The notes under the pieces were generated by a model, which was not told the DNA's origin, searched no databases, and saw only the letters and a program-made list of their open reading frames with translations. Shown piece after piece: positions 34,981 to 44,127 of a stretch of DNA of 64,000 bases (position 1 is its first letter; each line of letters starts with the position of its first letter). The stretch is from contig NZ_CP060704.1 in assembly GCF_014353015.1 (NCBI RefSeq), forward strand, positions 5,109,001 through 5,173,000, read 5' to 3'. A program made the translations under genes and the position numbers. Origin of the DNA: Chitinimonas koreensis (GTDB lineage Bacteria > Pseudomonadota > Gammaproteobacteria > Burkholderiales > Chitinimonadaceae).

Positions 34981-35376
34981 ATGGCCGAACCCATCACTGC
35001 AACCACCAGCGCCACGCCCGCACTGCTCGGCGTCACGCTGCTGGCGCTGTTCCCCGGCCTCGACGCCGCAACCGTGCTCGGCGCATTCGCCGGCGCCGCA
35101 GTGTTCGTGGTCAGCGCTCGCGAGCTGACCCGCTGGCAGCGACTGGCCTACTTCGCCGCGGCCCTGGCCGCCGGCGTGGTGCTCGGCCGTTTCGCCGCCG
35201 ACCTGCTCACCGGCTGGCTGCCGATGCGCGTCGCCATCCCCGCCGGCGTCGGCGCGCTGCTGTCCTCGGCGGTGGTCATCAAGCTGCTGCTGTGGCTGAT
35301 CGGCCAGGCCGACAACCCGGCCGGCCTGCTCGCGGAGCTGCTCGACACGATCAAGCAGCGAGGGGGCCGGCCATGA
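34981..35376 (+). CDS. Putative holin
   Basis: A 131-residue protein with three hydrophobic segments (LLGVTLLALFPGL, VLGAFAGAAVFVV, and LLSSAVVIKLLLWLIG) between X and the endolysin gene, the P2 holin position. Holins form the inner-membrane holes that release the muramidase. The start MAEPITATTS at 34981 lies 4 bases after X. Assigned by position and topology. Confidence 0.75.
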   Translation: MAEPITATTSATPALLGVTLLALFPGLDAATVLGAFAGAAVFVVSARELTRWQRLAYFAAALAAGVVLGRFAADLLTGWLPMRVAIPAGVGALLSSAVVIKLLLWLIGQADNPAGLLAELLDTIKQRGGRP

Positions 35377-35690
35377 CGCTGCTGACCTGCCTCTATGGCC
35401 TGTGCTGCGCAGTCATCGCCCTGCGGCTGGCGACATTCGCCCGAGGCGCCGGCGCGCACCGGCCGCGCGCGGCCTGGCTGGCCTACCTGCTCACCGTGGC
35501 GGCCGGTTCGGTGCCTATCCGGCTGATGCTGGGCCAACCCGTTGCCGTCGACCTGGCCGGCCTGCTGCTGCATGCCGCCTTGGCCGCCGCCCTACTGGCC
35601 GTCCGCGGCAACGTGGTCGACCTATTCCGATCTCCCTGCGCGTCGCATTCCGGCGTGCTGTCCCGTCTCCTGAAAGGTGGTGCCCGATGA
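35373..35690 (+). CDS. Second holin-like membrane protein
   Basis: A 105-residue protein with three predicted spans (CLYGLCCAVIALRLA, AAWLAYLLTVAAG, LAGLLLHAALAAALLAV), resembling phage holin family 3. ATGA overlap with the preceding holin and with the endolysin ATG makes a compact lysis cassette. It could be holin, antiholin or an accessory; no Rz/Rz1-like spanin is seen in this cassette. Confidence 0.7.
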   Translation: MTLLTCLYGLCCAVIALRLATFARGAGAHRPRAAWLAYLLTVAAGSVPIRLMLGQPVAVDLAGLLLHAALAAALLAVRGNVVDLFRSPCASHSGVLSRLLKGGAR

Positions 35691-36550
35691 GCGTCCTGAA
35701 AACCATTGCGAAAACCGTCCTGAAGGCCGCATTGCGGCGGCACGACGTCGGCCTCGACGTGGTCGAGCTGCAAGAGCTGCTCACCATCGCGGGCCACGTC
35801 GTCAAGGCCGACGGCCTGTTCGGCGACGCAACCGAGGCGGCGGTTCGCGCCGCGCAAGCCCGGTTCGGCCTGGTGGTCGACGGCCAGGCCGGCCCCAAGA
35901 CCCTGGCCGCGCTGCGCGCCGGTGACGCCGATCCGCGCCACCTGCGCGAAGCCGACCTCGTCGCCGCGGCCGACAAGCTCGGCGTGCCGCTCGCCACGGT
36001 GAAGGCGATCAACGCCGTCGAGAGCAAGGGCGTGGGCTTCCTGCCCGGCGGGCAACCGGTCCTGCTGTTCGAGCGGCCCGTCATGTATCGCCAGCTCAAG
36101 GCCGCCGGCCACGACGCCGACGCGCTGGCCGTGCAGTTTCCCAACCTGGTCAGCCGCGAGCGCGGCGGCTACGCCGGCGGCGCGACCGAATGGCACCGCT
36201 ACCTGTCGGCCTGCCATATCGATCCGGCGTGCGCGATCGAGGCCGCGAGCTGGGGTGCATGGCAGGTGATGGGCTACCACTGGCGCGAACTCGGCTACAC
36301 ATCGGCCGCGGCCTTCCTGGCCGAGATGCAGACCAGCGAACGCGCGCAGCTCGATGCGTTCGTGCGTTTCGTCCTCAACGACGAGACGCTGCTCAAGGCC
36401 CTGCGCGCGCGCAAGTGGGCCGAGGTCGCCCGGCTCTACAACGGCCCGGCCTACCGCGACAACGACTACGACGGCAAGCTGGCGCGCGCCTACGCGCGGT
36501 TCGACGCGGCCACGGCGGGCAACGATGCTCAAGCCGCAGCAGCTGCGTGA
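35687..36550 (+). CDS. Endolysin: N-acetylmuramidase with peptidoglycan-binding domain
   Basis: Lyses the cell wall. It has 287 residues. The N-terminal PG-binding-1 domain spans about 20-85 (ADGLFGDATEAAVRAAQARFG), and a DUF3380-type muramidase spans about 100-275 (VKAINAVESKGVGFLPGGQP, LLFERPVMYR, SWGAWQVMGYHW). The Glu in AVES is the likely catalytic acid. No signal peptide, consistent with holin-dependent release. GAAAGG precedes the start, which overlaps the previous stop. Confidence 0.9.
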   Translation: MSVLKTIAKTVLKAALRRHDVGLDVVELQELLTIAGHVVKADGLFGDATEAAVRAAQARFGLVVDGQAGPKTLAALRAGDADPRHLREADLVAAADKLGVPLATVKAINAVESKGVGFLPGGQPVLLFERPVMYRQLKAAGHDADALAVQFPNLVSRERGGYAGGATEWHRYLSACHIDPACAIEAASWGAWQVMGYHWRELGYTSAAAFLAEMQTSERAQLDAFVRFVLNDETLLKALRARKWAEVARLYNGPAYRDNDYDGKLARAYARFDAATAGNDAQAAAAA

Positions 36551-37007
36551 GCACCTGGCCAGGCTCGTGCCTGGCCTGGCCACCGAACCGGACAAGCTGC
36601 TCGTGTTCATCAAGAACGGCCGCATCCGCTCGACCGGCGGCGGCTCGTTGTCGTTCGAATACCAGTACACGCTCAATGTCGTCCTGCTCGACTACGCCGG
36701 CCACAGCGACGCAGTCTTCGTGCCAATCCTGGCCTGGCTGCGGGCCAATCAACTCGACCTGCTGCAAAACGCAGACCGCCAGGCGCAGGGCTTCAAGTTT
36801 GAAGCCGAGCACCTCAACAACAACAGCGCCGACCTGTCGATCGAACTGGCATTGACCGAGCGGGTACTGGTCAAGCAAGTACCGGGCGGCCTCGACGTCC
36901 GGCACCCCGACGAGCCGGCCGATCCGCACGCCGGCATTGAGCGCTGGCAGCTCTTCGTCAAAGACGAGCTGCTCGGCGAATGGGACGCCCATCCATGGAC
37001 GACCTGA
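36525..37007 (+). CDS. R: Tail completion protein R
   Basis: A 160-residue gpR-family protein (MLKPQQLREHL, FIKNGRIRSTGGGSLSFEYQ, VPILAWLRANQ) required for tail completion. It overlaps the end of the endolysin gene by 26 bases and gene S by 13, so it is read within the same late transcript. Confidence 0.9.
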   Translation: MLKPQQLREHLARLVPGLATEPDKLLVFIKNGRIRSTGGGSLSFEYQYTLNVVLLDYAGHSDAVFVPILAWLRANQLDLLQNADRQAQGFKFEAEHLNNNSADLSIELALTERVLVKQVPGGLDVRHPDEPADPHAGIERWQLFVKDELLGEWDAHPWTT

Positions 37008-37450
37008 CCGCGCTCGCCGACTGGTGCGACCAGTTGCTGGCGCGGCTCAGCGCCGGCGAGCGCCGGCAGCTCGCCCGCGAGATCGCCCGCGACCTGCTGC
37101 CGGCCAACGCGCGCCGCATCGCGGCCCAGCAGGCACCCGACGGCACGCCGTACACCCCACGCAAGGCCGGCGCGGCCCGCGACCAGCGCGGCCACATCCG
37201 CCGCGGCGCCATGTTCGCCAAGCTCCGAACGACGCGCTGGCTACGGGCCGAGGCCACGGCCGAGCGCGCCACGGTCGGTTTCGCCGGCCGCGTCGGCCGC
37301 ATCGCCCTCGTACATCACGAGGGCCTGCGCGACCGCGTGCGCCCTGGCGGCCCCGAGGCCATCTATCCGGCCCGCCCGCTGCTGGGCCTGGCCGCCGCCG
37401 ACGTCGAGCGCATCCGTGACACCGTCCTCGCACACCTCGCCGGCCGCTGA
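36995..37450 (+). CDS. S: Tail completion protein S (virion morphogenesis)
   Basis: A 151-residue gpS-family protein: MDDLTALADWCDQLLARLS at the start, GTPYTPRK, and ARPLLGLAAADVERI near the end. The start at 36995 matches family N-termini better than an in-frame ATG at 36980. Last gene of the head-lysis operon, followed by a hairpin-rich gap. Confidence 0.9.
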   Translation: MDDLTALADWCDQLLARLSAGERRQLAREIARDLLPANARRIAAQQAPDGTPYTPRKAGAARDQRGHIRRGAMFAKLRTTRWLRAEATAERATVGFAGRVGRIALVHHEGLRDRVRPGGPEAIYPARPLLGLAAADVERIRDTVLAHLAGR

Positions 37451-37474
37451 CCGCACCGCTCGAGTACCGCCGTT

Positions 37475-37556
37475 TATGGCGGGGCGGGATCTGGCCAGCC
37501 TCGCCAAAAGTGGCGATGCGATCCGCTCGCCGTTTTTGGCGAGCCTGCAGGACGAC
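37475..37556. repeat. Array of three short hairpins ahead of the V operon
   Basis: CCGCC-GTTTAT-GGCGG, TCGCC-AAAAGT-GGCGA and CTCGCC-GTTTTT-GGCGAG lie within about 80 bases after the S stop. A comparable set occurs at 45990-46104 ahead of gene T. They may act together as a terminator or processing region between late operons. Confidence 0.6.
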
Positions 37557-37571
37557 TTTCCGGGTGCCTTT

Positions 37572-37590
37572 TGTGCCCCGCTCCCACACA
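37572..37590 (+). promoter_or_regulatory. Ogr-type late activator site 2 (V operon)
   Basis: TGTGCCCC...CACACA with TGT-N13-ACA spacing and the following ACCAG, centred 56 bases before the V start codon. Confidence 0.7.
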
Positions 37591-37636
37591 ACCAGACTCG
37601 CATGACCCGCGCAGGCGCGGGCGGCATCCTGCCCGC

Positions 37637-38344
37637 ATGAACGCCAACGCCGAAACCAACCGCCGACTCGAGAGCGTCCTACGTGATGGGACGGTGTTCG
37701 CCGTCGACCACGAAACGGCGCGCTGCCGGGTCAAGTCGGGCGGTCTCGAGAGCGAGTGGCTGCCCTGGCTGGCCGCTCGCGCCGGAACGACCACGACCTG
37801 GGATCCGCCCACCATCGGGGAACAGGTGCTGGTGTTTGCCGCCAGCGGAGAAGGCGCGACCGGCCTCGTGTTGATGGGCATCTACAGCGACCAGATTCCG
37901 CCGCCCGACCGCAGCCCCCACACCCACGTGCGCGCCTACCCGGACGGCGCCCGCATCGCATACGACCACCAGCTCAGCGCGCTGACCGTCACCGGCATCA
38001 AGACGGCCCTCGTTGACGCATCCGACAGCATCACCGCTACGGCCGGCAAGTCCATCACAGCCGAGGCCGGCGAAACCGTCATGGTGAAAGCCGGCGTGTC
38101 GGTGACCATTGACGCGCCAGACACCCACGTCACCGGCAACCTCACCGTGGACAAGCTGCTCACCTACCTCGGCGGCATGGCCGGCTTCGGTACGCCAGGC
38201 AGCGCCGGCGGCAACGTGGCCACGATCCACGGCACGGTGCAGACCGTCGGCGGCGACCTGATCGCCGACGAGATTTCGGTGAAGCAGCACGTCCACATCG
38301 AGCAGGGCGACAGCCAGCCCACCAGCCCGGCCCGGAGCGCCTGA
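37637..38344 (+). CDS. V: Baseplate assembly protein V (tail spike)
   Basis: Membrane-piercing central spike under the baseplate; 235 residues. The N-terminal OB-like part (GTVFAVDHETARCRVKSGGL, LPWLAARAGTT, GEQVLVFAASGE) is followed by a beta-helix of repeated short strands (SITATAGKSITAEAGETVMV) and a C-terminal HVHIEQGDSQPT metal-binding tip motif. No ribosome site is obvious. First gene of the V-W-J-I-H operon. Confidence 0.93.
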   Translation: MNANAETNRRLESVLRDGTVFAVDHETARCRVKSGGLESEWLPWLAARAGTTTTWDPPTIGEQVLVFAASGEGATGLVLMGIYSDQIPPPDRSPHTHVRAYPDGARIAYDHQLSALTVTGIKTALVDASDSITATAGKSITAEAGETVMVKAGVSVTIDAPDTHVTGNLTVDKLLTYLGGMAGFGTPGSAGGNVATIHGTVQTVGGDLIADEISVKQHVHIEQGDSQPTSPARSA

Positions 38345-38346
38345 CC

Positions 38347-38712
38347 ATGGCCGCCTATCTCGGCATGCACGCCAGCACCGGCCGATCCCTGGCCGACGAT
38401 GACCACATCGCCCAATCCGTCGCCGACATCCTGACCACGCCGGTCGGCTCCCGCCTCATGCGGCGCGAGTACGGCTCGCAGCTGTTCGACCTGATCGACC
38501 AGCCGGCCAACGGCGCGACCGCGATCCGCCTCAACGCCGCCGCCGTGATGGCGCTGATGCGCTGGGAACCGCGCATCCGCCTGTCGCGCGTGGCCATCAC
38601 GCTGGGCAGCCAGGCCGGCGCCGTCGACGTGGCGATCGAGTACAGCCGCCGCGACGGGCTCAGCGCCGGCGAGCCGCGCTCGCTCGCCCTCACCCTGCGA
38701 GGCCGCCCGTGA
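38347..38712 (+). CDS. W: Baseplate protein W (gp25-like)
   Basis: A 121-residue gp25/GpW-family wedge protein (TPVGSRLMRREYGSQLFDLID, RIRLSRVAI). Two bases after V; its end overlaps the J start codon (GTGA). Confidence 0.93.
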   Translation: MAAYLGMHASTGRSLADDDHIAQSVADILTTPVGSRLMRREYGSQLFDLIDQPANGATAIRLNAAAVMALMRWEPRIRLSRVAITLGSQAGAVDVAIEYSRRDGLSAGEPRSLALTLRGRP

Positions 38713-39608
38713 CCGTCGTCGACCTGTCCCGCCTGCCCGCCCCCGACTGCGTCGAGCCGCTCGACTACGAGACGATCCTGGCCGACAAGCGCGCCCGGCT
38801 GCTGGCCATACTCCCGGCAGAGCAACGCACCGCGATCGCCGCCGCCCTGGCGCTCGAATCCGACCCGCTGGCCAAGCTGTTGGAATTGGAGGCTTACGCC
38901 GAGCTGGGCCTGCGCCAACGCGTCAACGATGCCGCTCGCGCGCTGATGCTGGCCTACGCCAAGCGCGGTGACCTTGACCAGCTCGCAGCCCGTGAAGGCG
39001 TGATCCGCCAGGTGATCGACGCCGGCGACCCTGCCGCTATCCCGCCCCGCGCGCCGGTCTACGAAGAGGACGATCGGCTGCGCCGTCGCACGCAATTGGC
39101 CTGGGAAGGCTTGAGCTGCGCCGGCAGCCGCGAGGGCTATGAGTTCCACGCGTTGACCGCTGCGGTCAATGTGCTGGACGTGCAAGTCGAAAGCCCGGCG
39201 CCGTGCATCATCGACCTCTACGTGGTCGACCGGCGTGGCGACGGCGTGCCGGACGCCGCCCTGCTGGCGGCCGTCCAAGTGGCGCTATCGGACAAGCGCG
39301 TGCGGCCGATGGGTGATCGCGTCACCGTCCGCGCCGCACGGCCTCGGGCCTACACCGTATCGGCCGGCCTGCGCATCGCTGCCGGGCCGGATGCTGCGGT
39401 GGTCCTGGCCGCCGCCCGCGCCGCGTTGGTCGCGCTGCTGGACAAGACGCGCACCACCGGCGCGACCGTCTCGCTCGCGATGATGACCGCGGCCCTCGTA
39501 GTCGAGGGCGTGGTCGACGTCGAGCTACGGGCGCCCACGGCCAACATCGTCTGCGCCCCCGACGAATTCCCGTCGCTGGTCGCCATCGTCTTGGATCGCC
39601 TGCCATGA
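38709..39608 (+). CDS. J: Baseplate protein J
   Basis: A 299-residue wedge protein (P2 J 302). LPAPDCVEPLDYETILADK, LLELEAYAELGLRQRVNDAA and GDLDQLAAREGV are typical of the family. It starts with GTG overlapping the W stop and ends overlapping the I ATG. Confidence 0.93.
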   Translation: MTVVDLSRLPAPDCVEPLDYETILADKRARLLAILPAEQRTAIAAALALESDPLAKLLELEAYAELGLRQRVNDAARALMLAYAKRGDLDQLAAREGVIRQVIDAGDPAAIPPRAPVYEEDDRLRRRTQLAWEGLSCAGSREGYEFHALTAAVNVLDVQVESPAPCIIDLYVVDRRGDGVPDAALLAAVQVALSDKRVRPMGDRVTVRAARPRAYTVSAGLRIAAGPDAAVVLAAARAALVALLDKTRTTGATVSLAMMTAALVVEGVVDVELRAPTANIVCAPDEFPSLVAIVLDRLP

Positions 39609-40339
39609 CGGCCCGCCTGCTCCCGCCGAACGCGACGGCGCTCGAGCGCGCGCTGGCCGACGTGCTCCCGGCCGCCGTCGATCCGTCGCCGCTGGCCACG
39701 CTGCACGACCCGTGGCGCGCGCCGGCGGCCTTCCTGCCGGCGCTGGCCTGGCAATGCTCCGTCGAGGGCTGGGACATCGCCAGCAGCGAAGCCCAGCGCC
39801 GCGCCATGATCGACGCCTCGTTTCGCGTCCATCGCCACAAGGGCACGCCCTACGCGATCGAACAGGCCCTCGCGGTGCTCAACGTTCGTGCCGACCTGGT
39901 CGAGTGGTGGCAGACCACGCCGACCGGCCAGCCCGGCACCGCCACGCTGACCGCCTGGGTCAATTCCGTCGTGGCCGGCGAATCGGCCGTCATCACGCCC
40001 ACGCTCTATGGCCGGCTGGCCGACTACCTGGGCGCCGTCAAACGCCATTCGATCCACCTGACCATTCGGCTCGGCGCGCGGCTCGACGCCGGCCTGGTGC
40101 TCACGGCCGGCGGCCAGGCCTTCACCGCCCTGCGCCACACCGCCCGCGCCGTCGGCGTCACCGTGCCGCCGCTGCGCGCCAGTTTTCAGCCGGTCGTTGG
40201 CGGACAGCTCTTCGCCGTGCAGCGCCACGCGCTGCGCCCCAGCGCGCCCACGCTGCCTCCCCTCGCCGCCGGCCTCTGCTTCGCCGCCGCAGCCGGCGCC
40301 GTCTCCGTCATCCGTCTACCGCTGGAGGTCCGCCTGTGA
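39605..40339 (+). CDS. I: Tail protein I
   Basis: Baseplate-fibre connector of the gpI family (LLPPNATALERALADVLPA, PAAFLPALAWQCSVEGWD, HRHKGTPYAIEQAL). At 244 residues it is longer than P2 I (176); the extra C-terminal part contains two similar segments (VLTAGGQAFTALRHTA and FQPVVGGQLFAVQRHALR), an internal duplication that may bind the fibre. Confidence 0.9.
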   Translation: MTARLLPPNATALERALADVLPAAVDPSPLATLHDPWRAPAAFLPALAWQCSVEGWDIASSEAQRRAMIDASFRVHRHKGTPYAIEQALAVLNVRADLVEWWQTTPTGQPGTATLTAWVNSVVAGESAVITPTLYGRLADYLGAVKRHSIHLTIRLGARLDAGLVLTAGGQAFTALRHTARAVGVTVPPLRASFQPVVGGQLFAVQRHALRPSAPTLPPLAAGLCFAAAAGAVSVIRLPLEVRL

Positions 40340-41088
40340 GCGACGTCATCCCATTGGCACCGCGCATCCAAACCGCGGCGCTCGGCGCCCTGTCTCGCGC
40401 CACCCCGCCCGGCATCGCGCTGGAAATCACCCACATCGCCATTGGCGACGCCGCCTATGACGTGGGGCAAGGTCACCTCACCTTGCGCCACGAACTGGGC
40501 CGCTATCCCGTGGCCGCCGGCAAGGATCAAGGCGACGGCCGCCTGCATGTCGAGGCACTCGCCGACGGCCCGGCCGCGGGCTGGATCAACGAAATCGGGA
40601 TCATCGCGAACGGCAACATCCTGCTGGCCGTGTGGAGCCACCCGACCGTCAAGGTCGGCTACAAACCTGCCGGCCAAACGATGCTGCTGGCGTTCGACCT
40701 CGACTTGTCCGAGCTGCCGCCCGGCAGTGTCACTGTGGTCGCCACCGCGCCCGATGCCGGCCTCTGCCTTGCCAGCGAGTTCGCCCAACTGGCCGCGGGC
40801 CACCTGCGCGAGTTGCGCCGCGGCGTCATCCAGCGCGATCGCCTCGACACGCTCGAACGACGCGCCAGCCAGGCCGAGGCGCGCGCCGGCGACCTGAGCC
40901 AGCGGCTCGACGCGCAGGCCGCCGACCAAAGCCAGCGAGCCACCGCGCTCGGCCAGCGCATCGATCAGCAGGCCGCGACCATCACCGAAAAACACGATGC
41001 GGTGCTGGCCATCGCCGCCGCCAATGCCGCCGGCCTGCTCAAGTTGCAGCGCCTGCAAGTCAAGACCATCCCCGTCAAAGGAGCCTGA
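40336..41088 (+). CDS. H: Tail fibre protein (P2 gpH N-terminal type)
   Basis: A 250-residue protein starting with GTG overlapping the I stop. The N-terminal 150 residues match the conserved fibre base (EITHIAIGDAAYD, LRHELGRYPVAAGKD, GWINEIGIIANGNILLAVWSHP). The remainder is a coiled coil (LDTLERRASQAEARAGDLSQRL). It is far shorter than P2 H, so the host-binding tip is probably carried by the next gene. Confidence 0.85.
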   Translation: MSDVIPLAPRIQTAALGALSRATPPGIALEITHIAIGDAAYDVGQGHLTLRHELGRYPVAAGKDQGDGRLHVEALADGPAAGWINEIGIIANGNILLAVWSHPTVKVGYKPAGQTMLLAFDLDLSELPPGSVTVVATAPDAGLCLASEFAQLAAGHLRELRRGVIQRDRLDTLERRASQAEARAGDLSQRLDAQAADQSQRATALGQRIDQQAATITEKHDAVLAIAAANAAGLLKLQRLQVKTIPVKGA

Positions 41089-41091
41089 TCC

Positions 41092-41886
41092 ATGTCCCTG
41101 GAATCGAACATTGCCGACCTCGTCAGCGCAGCCAACGCGCTGACCGCCGAATTCAACGCCAAGGCGAGCAGCATCAATACCGCGGTGGCCAGTGCAATTG
41201 CCGCCATCCCCGTCAACGTGGTGTCGTACTACGTCGACAGCGTGGTCGGCGACGACAGCGCCACCGGAGCGCTGGAAGCCCCGCTGAAGACGCTCAAGGC
41301 TGCGATCGACCGGACTCCGACCGGCGGCGCCGCCACCATCTACCTCAACGCAGGCACGACGCAACGGATCACCGCACCGGTCACCATCTTCAACAAGTAC
41401 CTTTACATCGGCTCCTACGGGGCTGGCGACAAGCCCGTGCTGCAATCCGATGCCTTGGTGCAGGCCGGCCAGAACACGGCTTACGGCTTGACCCTGCGCG
41501 AATCGACCATCGCGTTTACGGGCCTGAAGCTGCGAACTGCAACGCTCGCAGATGGGGCGCTACCCGTCGCCGCGGCAGGGCTGATCCAACGCGCCGACCG
41601 CGCCGTCGGCAACATCATCGTCGGTAGCTGCGACATCGAGCTGAACGCGCAGCACCTGGCAGGAACCGCAACCAGCGGCGGCATGCTGCGCATGCATTTC
41701 TACAGCTCGGCGGTCACCCGTCCCAGCACTGACGGCCGCCTGCTGGCGCTCTCCGGTTCGGTCGCTGACGTCTCCATCAACGCCCTCACGCTGCCGGCCG
41801 GCACGGTCCTGGCCGACCTGTTCAGCGGCATCGTCCGCGACGGCAGCAATGTGCCGCGGAACTTCAATTCCAACATCGTCCTGTAG
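41092..41886 (+). CDS. Tail fibre/spike protein, beta-helix type
   Basis: A 264-residue protein. A short helical start (MSLESNIADLVSAANALTAE) resembles phage fibre-attachment ends. It is followed by YYVDSVVGDDSATGALEAPL, a right-handed beta-helix entry motif (xDSxxGxDxxTGxxxxPL) also found in polysaccharide-degrading spikes. Repeating short strands follow. Probably the receptor-binding tip; no catalytic residues can be named. 3 bases after H. Confidence 0.75.
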   Translation: MSLESNIADLVSAANALTAEFNAKASSINTAVASAIAAIPVNVVSYYVDSVVGDDSATGALEAPLKTLKAAIDRTPTGGAATIYLNAGTTQRITAPVTIFNKYLYIGSYGAGDKPVLQSDALVQAGQNTAYGLTLRESTIAFTGLKLRTATLADGALPVAAAGLIQRADRAVGNIIVGSCDIELNAQHLAGTATSGGMLRMHFYSSAVTRPSTDGRLLALSGSVADVSINALTLPAGTVLADLFSGIVRDGSNVPRNFNSNIVL

Positions 41887-41929
41887 CCGCACGGGCTGTG
41901 CCAACCACTCCAATCCATTGAGGACCGAC

Positions 41930-42223
41930 ATGTACCTGACTCTGACCTACGACGGCGCCGACCTCGTCAACTGGACGCCCGAAGAACTGCGCGAACGAGG
42001 TGTACCCGCGACCATCATCGCCGCAGCCATCCTCGAGAAGCACCTGGCCGCCCTGCGTGCCGAACGCGACCGGCGCCTGGCTGCCTGCGACTGGACCCAG
42101 ATCGCCGACGCCGACCTGACCAACGAACAGCGCGCCGCCTGGAGCACCTACCGCCAGGCCCTGCGCGACCTGCCCGACACCGTCGCCGATCCGGCCGCGC
42201 CGGTCTGGCCGGACAAGCCGTAG
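41930..42223 (+). CDS. Phage tail assembly chaperone-like protein
   Basis: A 97-residue protein with the LRAERDRRLAACDWTQIADA and TYRQALRDLPDT pattern of tail-fibre assembly chaperones (Phage_tail_APC type). It sits directly after the spike gene, the usual place of the fibre chaperone (P2 G), with a GAGGA ribosome site. Last gene of the V operon. Confidence 0.8.
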   Translation: MYLTLTYDGADLVNWTPEELRERGVPATIIAAAILEKHLAALRAERDRRLAACDWTQIADADLTNEQRAAWSTYRQALRDLPDTVADPAAPVWPDKP

Positions 42224-42243
42224 CCGGCGCCCGCGCCGCTGGC

Positions 42244-42262
42244 CGTGCCTGAGCCGCACACA
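42244..42262 (+). promoter_or_regulatory. Ogr-type late activator site 3 (F operon)
   Basis: CGTGCC...CACACA followed by ACCAG; the left half is CGT instead of TGT but the 13-base spacing and flanks match the other three sites. Centred 85 bases before the FI start. Confidence 0.6.
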
Positions 42263-42337
42263 ACCAGCGCGCGTATCGCCCGCCCCGCCCGCGCGCCACG
42301 ATAGGCGCACTAATGCCCGCCCCACTGGAGAGCTTCC

Positions 42338-43509
42338 ATGCCCACCGATTACCACCACGGCGTCCGCGTCACCGAGATCGCCGACGGTATCCGTTCGATC
42401 CGCGTGCCCTCGACCGCCGTCGTCGGCATCGTCTGCACCGCCGCAGACGCCGATGCTGCGACGTTCCCCATCGACACCCCGGTGCTCGTCACCAACATGA
42501 AGGCCGCCCGCGCCAAGGCTGGCACGCAAGGCACGCTGTCCAAGACCCTGGCGGCGATCAGCTCGCAGTGCGACCCGCTCATGGTCGTGGTTCGGGTCAC
42601 CGACAGCGGCACCGTCGCGACTCGCAACACGGCGGTGATCGGCGGCGTCAACGCCAGCGGCCTGTTCACCGGCATGCAGGCATTGCTCGGGCGCAATCGA
42701 CCCTGGGCGTGAAGCCGAGAATCCTGGCCTGCCCTGGCCTCGACACGCTCCCCGTCGCAACGGCGCTGGCCAGCGTCGCGCAGAAGGCGCGCGGCATGGC
42801 CTACGTGGCGGCCGACGGCGCGACCACCAAGGAGGCCGCGACGACCTACCGCAATAATTTCGGCCAGCGCGAAATCATGGTCCTGTGGCCCGACTTCACC
42901 GCGTGGGACAGCGTGGCCAACGCCTCTTCGACCCTGTGGGCGACGGCGGTCGCGGTCGGCCTGCGCGCCAAGCTGGACGAGGAGGTGGGCTGGCACAAGA
43001 CGCTGTCGAACATCCCCGTCAACGGCGTGACCGGCCTGTCGCGTTCGGTCTATTTCGACCTGCAATCCACGGCCACCGACGCGGACTACCTCAACAGCCA
43101 CGAGGTGACCTGCCTCATCAACGCGCAAGGGTTCCGTTTCTGGGGATCGAGGACGGCCAGTAACGACCCGCTGTTCGCGTTCGAGAACTACACCCGCACC
43201 GCGCAGGTGATCGCGGACATGGTCGCCGAGAATCACATGTGGGCGGTCGACAAGCCCATGAGCGCGCAGCTGGTGAAAGACATCCTCGCCGGTATCAACG
43301 CGGGCTTTCGCCGGTTGAAGGCTGCCGGCTACATCGTCGACGGCCAAGCCTGGCTCGACGAAAGCATCAACACGGTCGACGCGCTGAAGGCCGGAAAGCT
43401 GACGATCGACTACGACTACTGCCCGGTCCCGCCGCTGGAAGACTTGGGCTTCCGCCAGCGCATCACCGACCGCTACCTGGCCGACTTCGCCGCGCGCGTC
43501 GCGGCCTGA
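42338..43509 (+). CDS. FI: Tail sheath protein FI (apparent frameshift)
   Basis: Contractile sheath subunit, about 390 residues when repaired (P2 FI 396). The N-terminus DYHHGVRVTEIADGIR and the C-terminal sheath-initiator part (SINTVDALKAGKLTIDYDY, RITDRYLADFAARV) are canonical. One base is missing in the GGG at 42689-42691; restoring it gives ALLGAQSTLGVKPRILACPG. As given the first frame stops at 42712. Confidence 0.93.
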
Positions 43510-43564
43510 CGCCAGCGCCGCGGCCGCCGGCCGCTACTGAAAGGACAACCGAAAGGGCAACACG

Positions 43565-44074
43565 ATGGCACTCCCCAACAAGCTCAAATACTTCGACGTC
43601 TTCACCGACGGCAACAACCACGGCGGCGAGGTGAAGGAAATCACGCTGCCGAAGCTGGCGCGGAAGATGGAGGATTGGCGCGCCGGCGGCATGGACGGCT
43701 CGATCAAGGTCGACCTCGGCCAAGAGCCGCTCGAACTCGAGCTGACCTTCGGCGGCGTGGTCCGCGACGCGCTGTCGGCCTACGCGGCCACGACGCACGA
43801 CGCGGTCCTGCTGCGCTTTGTCGGCGCCTACCAGCGCGAGGACGTCGACAACTACGACGCCATCGAGATCGAGGTACGCGGCCGTTACCAAGAGATCGAC
43901 ATGGGCACGGCGAAAGCCGGCGACGAAAACGACTTCAAGGCCAAGCTGCCGCTCAGCTATTACCGACTGGCCATCAACGGCGCGACGGTTATCGAGATCG
44001 ACAACATCAACTTCGTCCATATGGTCGACGGCGTCGACCGTCTGGCGAAGGCCCGTAAAGCCCTCGGCCGCTGA
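43565..44074 (+). CDS. FII: Tail tube protein FII
   Basis: Inner tube subunit of 169 residues (P2 FII 172), with LPNKLKYFDVFTDGNN, EITLPKLARKMEDWRAGGMDG and the C-terminal INGATVIEIDNINFVHMVDG. 55 bases after the sheath gene; AAAGG lies shortly before the start. Confidence 0.94.
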   Translation: MALPNKLKYFDVFTDGNNHGGEVKEITLPKLARKMEDWRAGGMDGSIKVDLGQEPLELELTFGGVVRDALSAYAATTHDAVLLRFVGAYQREDVDNYDAIEIEVRGRYQEIDMGTAKAGDENDFKAKLPLSYYRLAINGATVIEIDNINFVHMVDGVDRLAKARKALGR

Positions 44075-44127
44075 TCGTCGCCGGCAACACCGCCCACCGC
44101 TCACCCCATCCCTCGGAGCCCACCACC

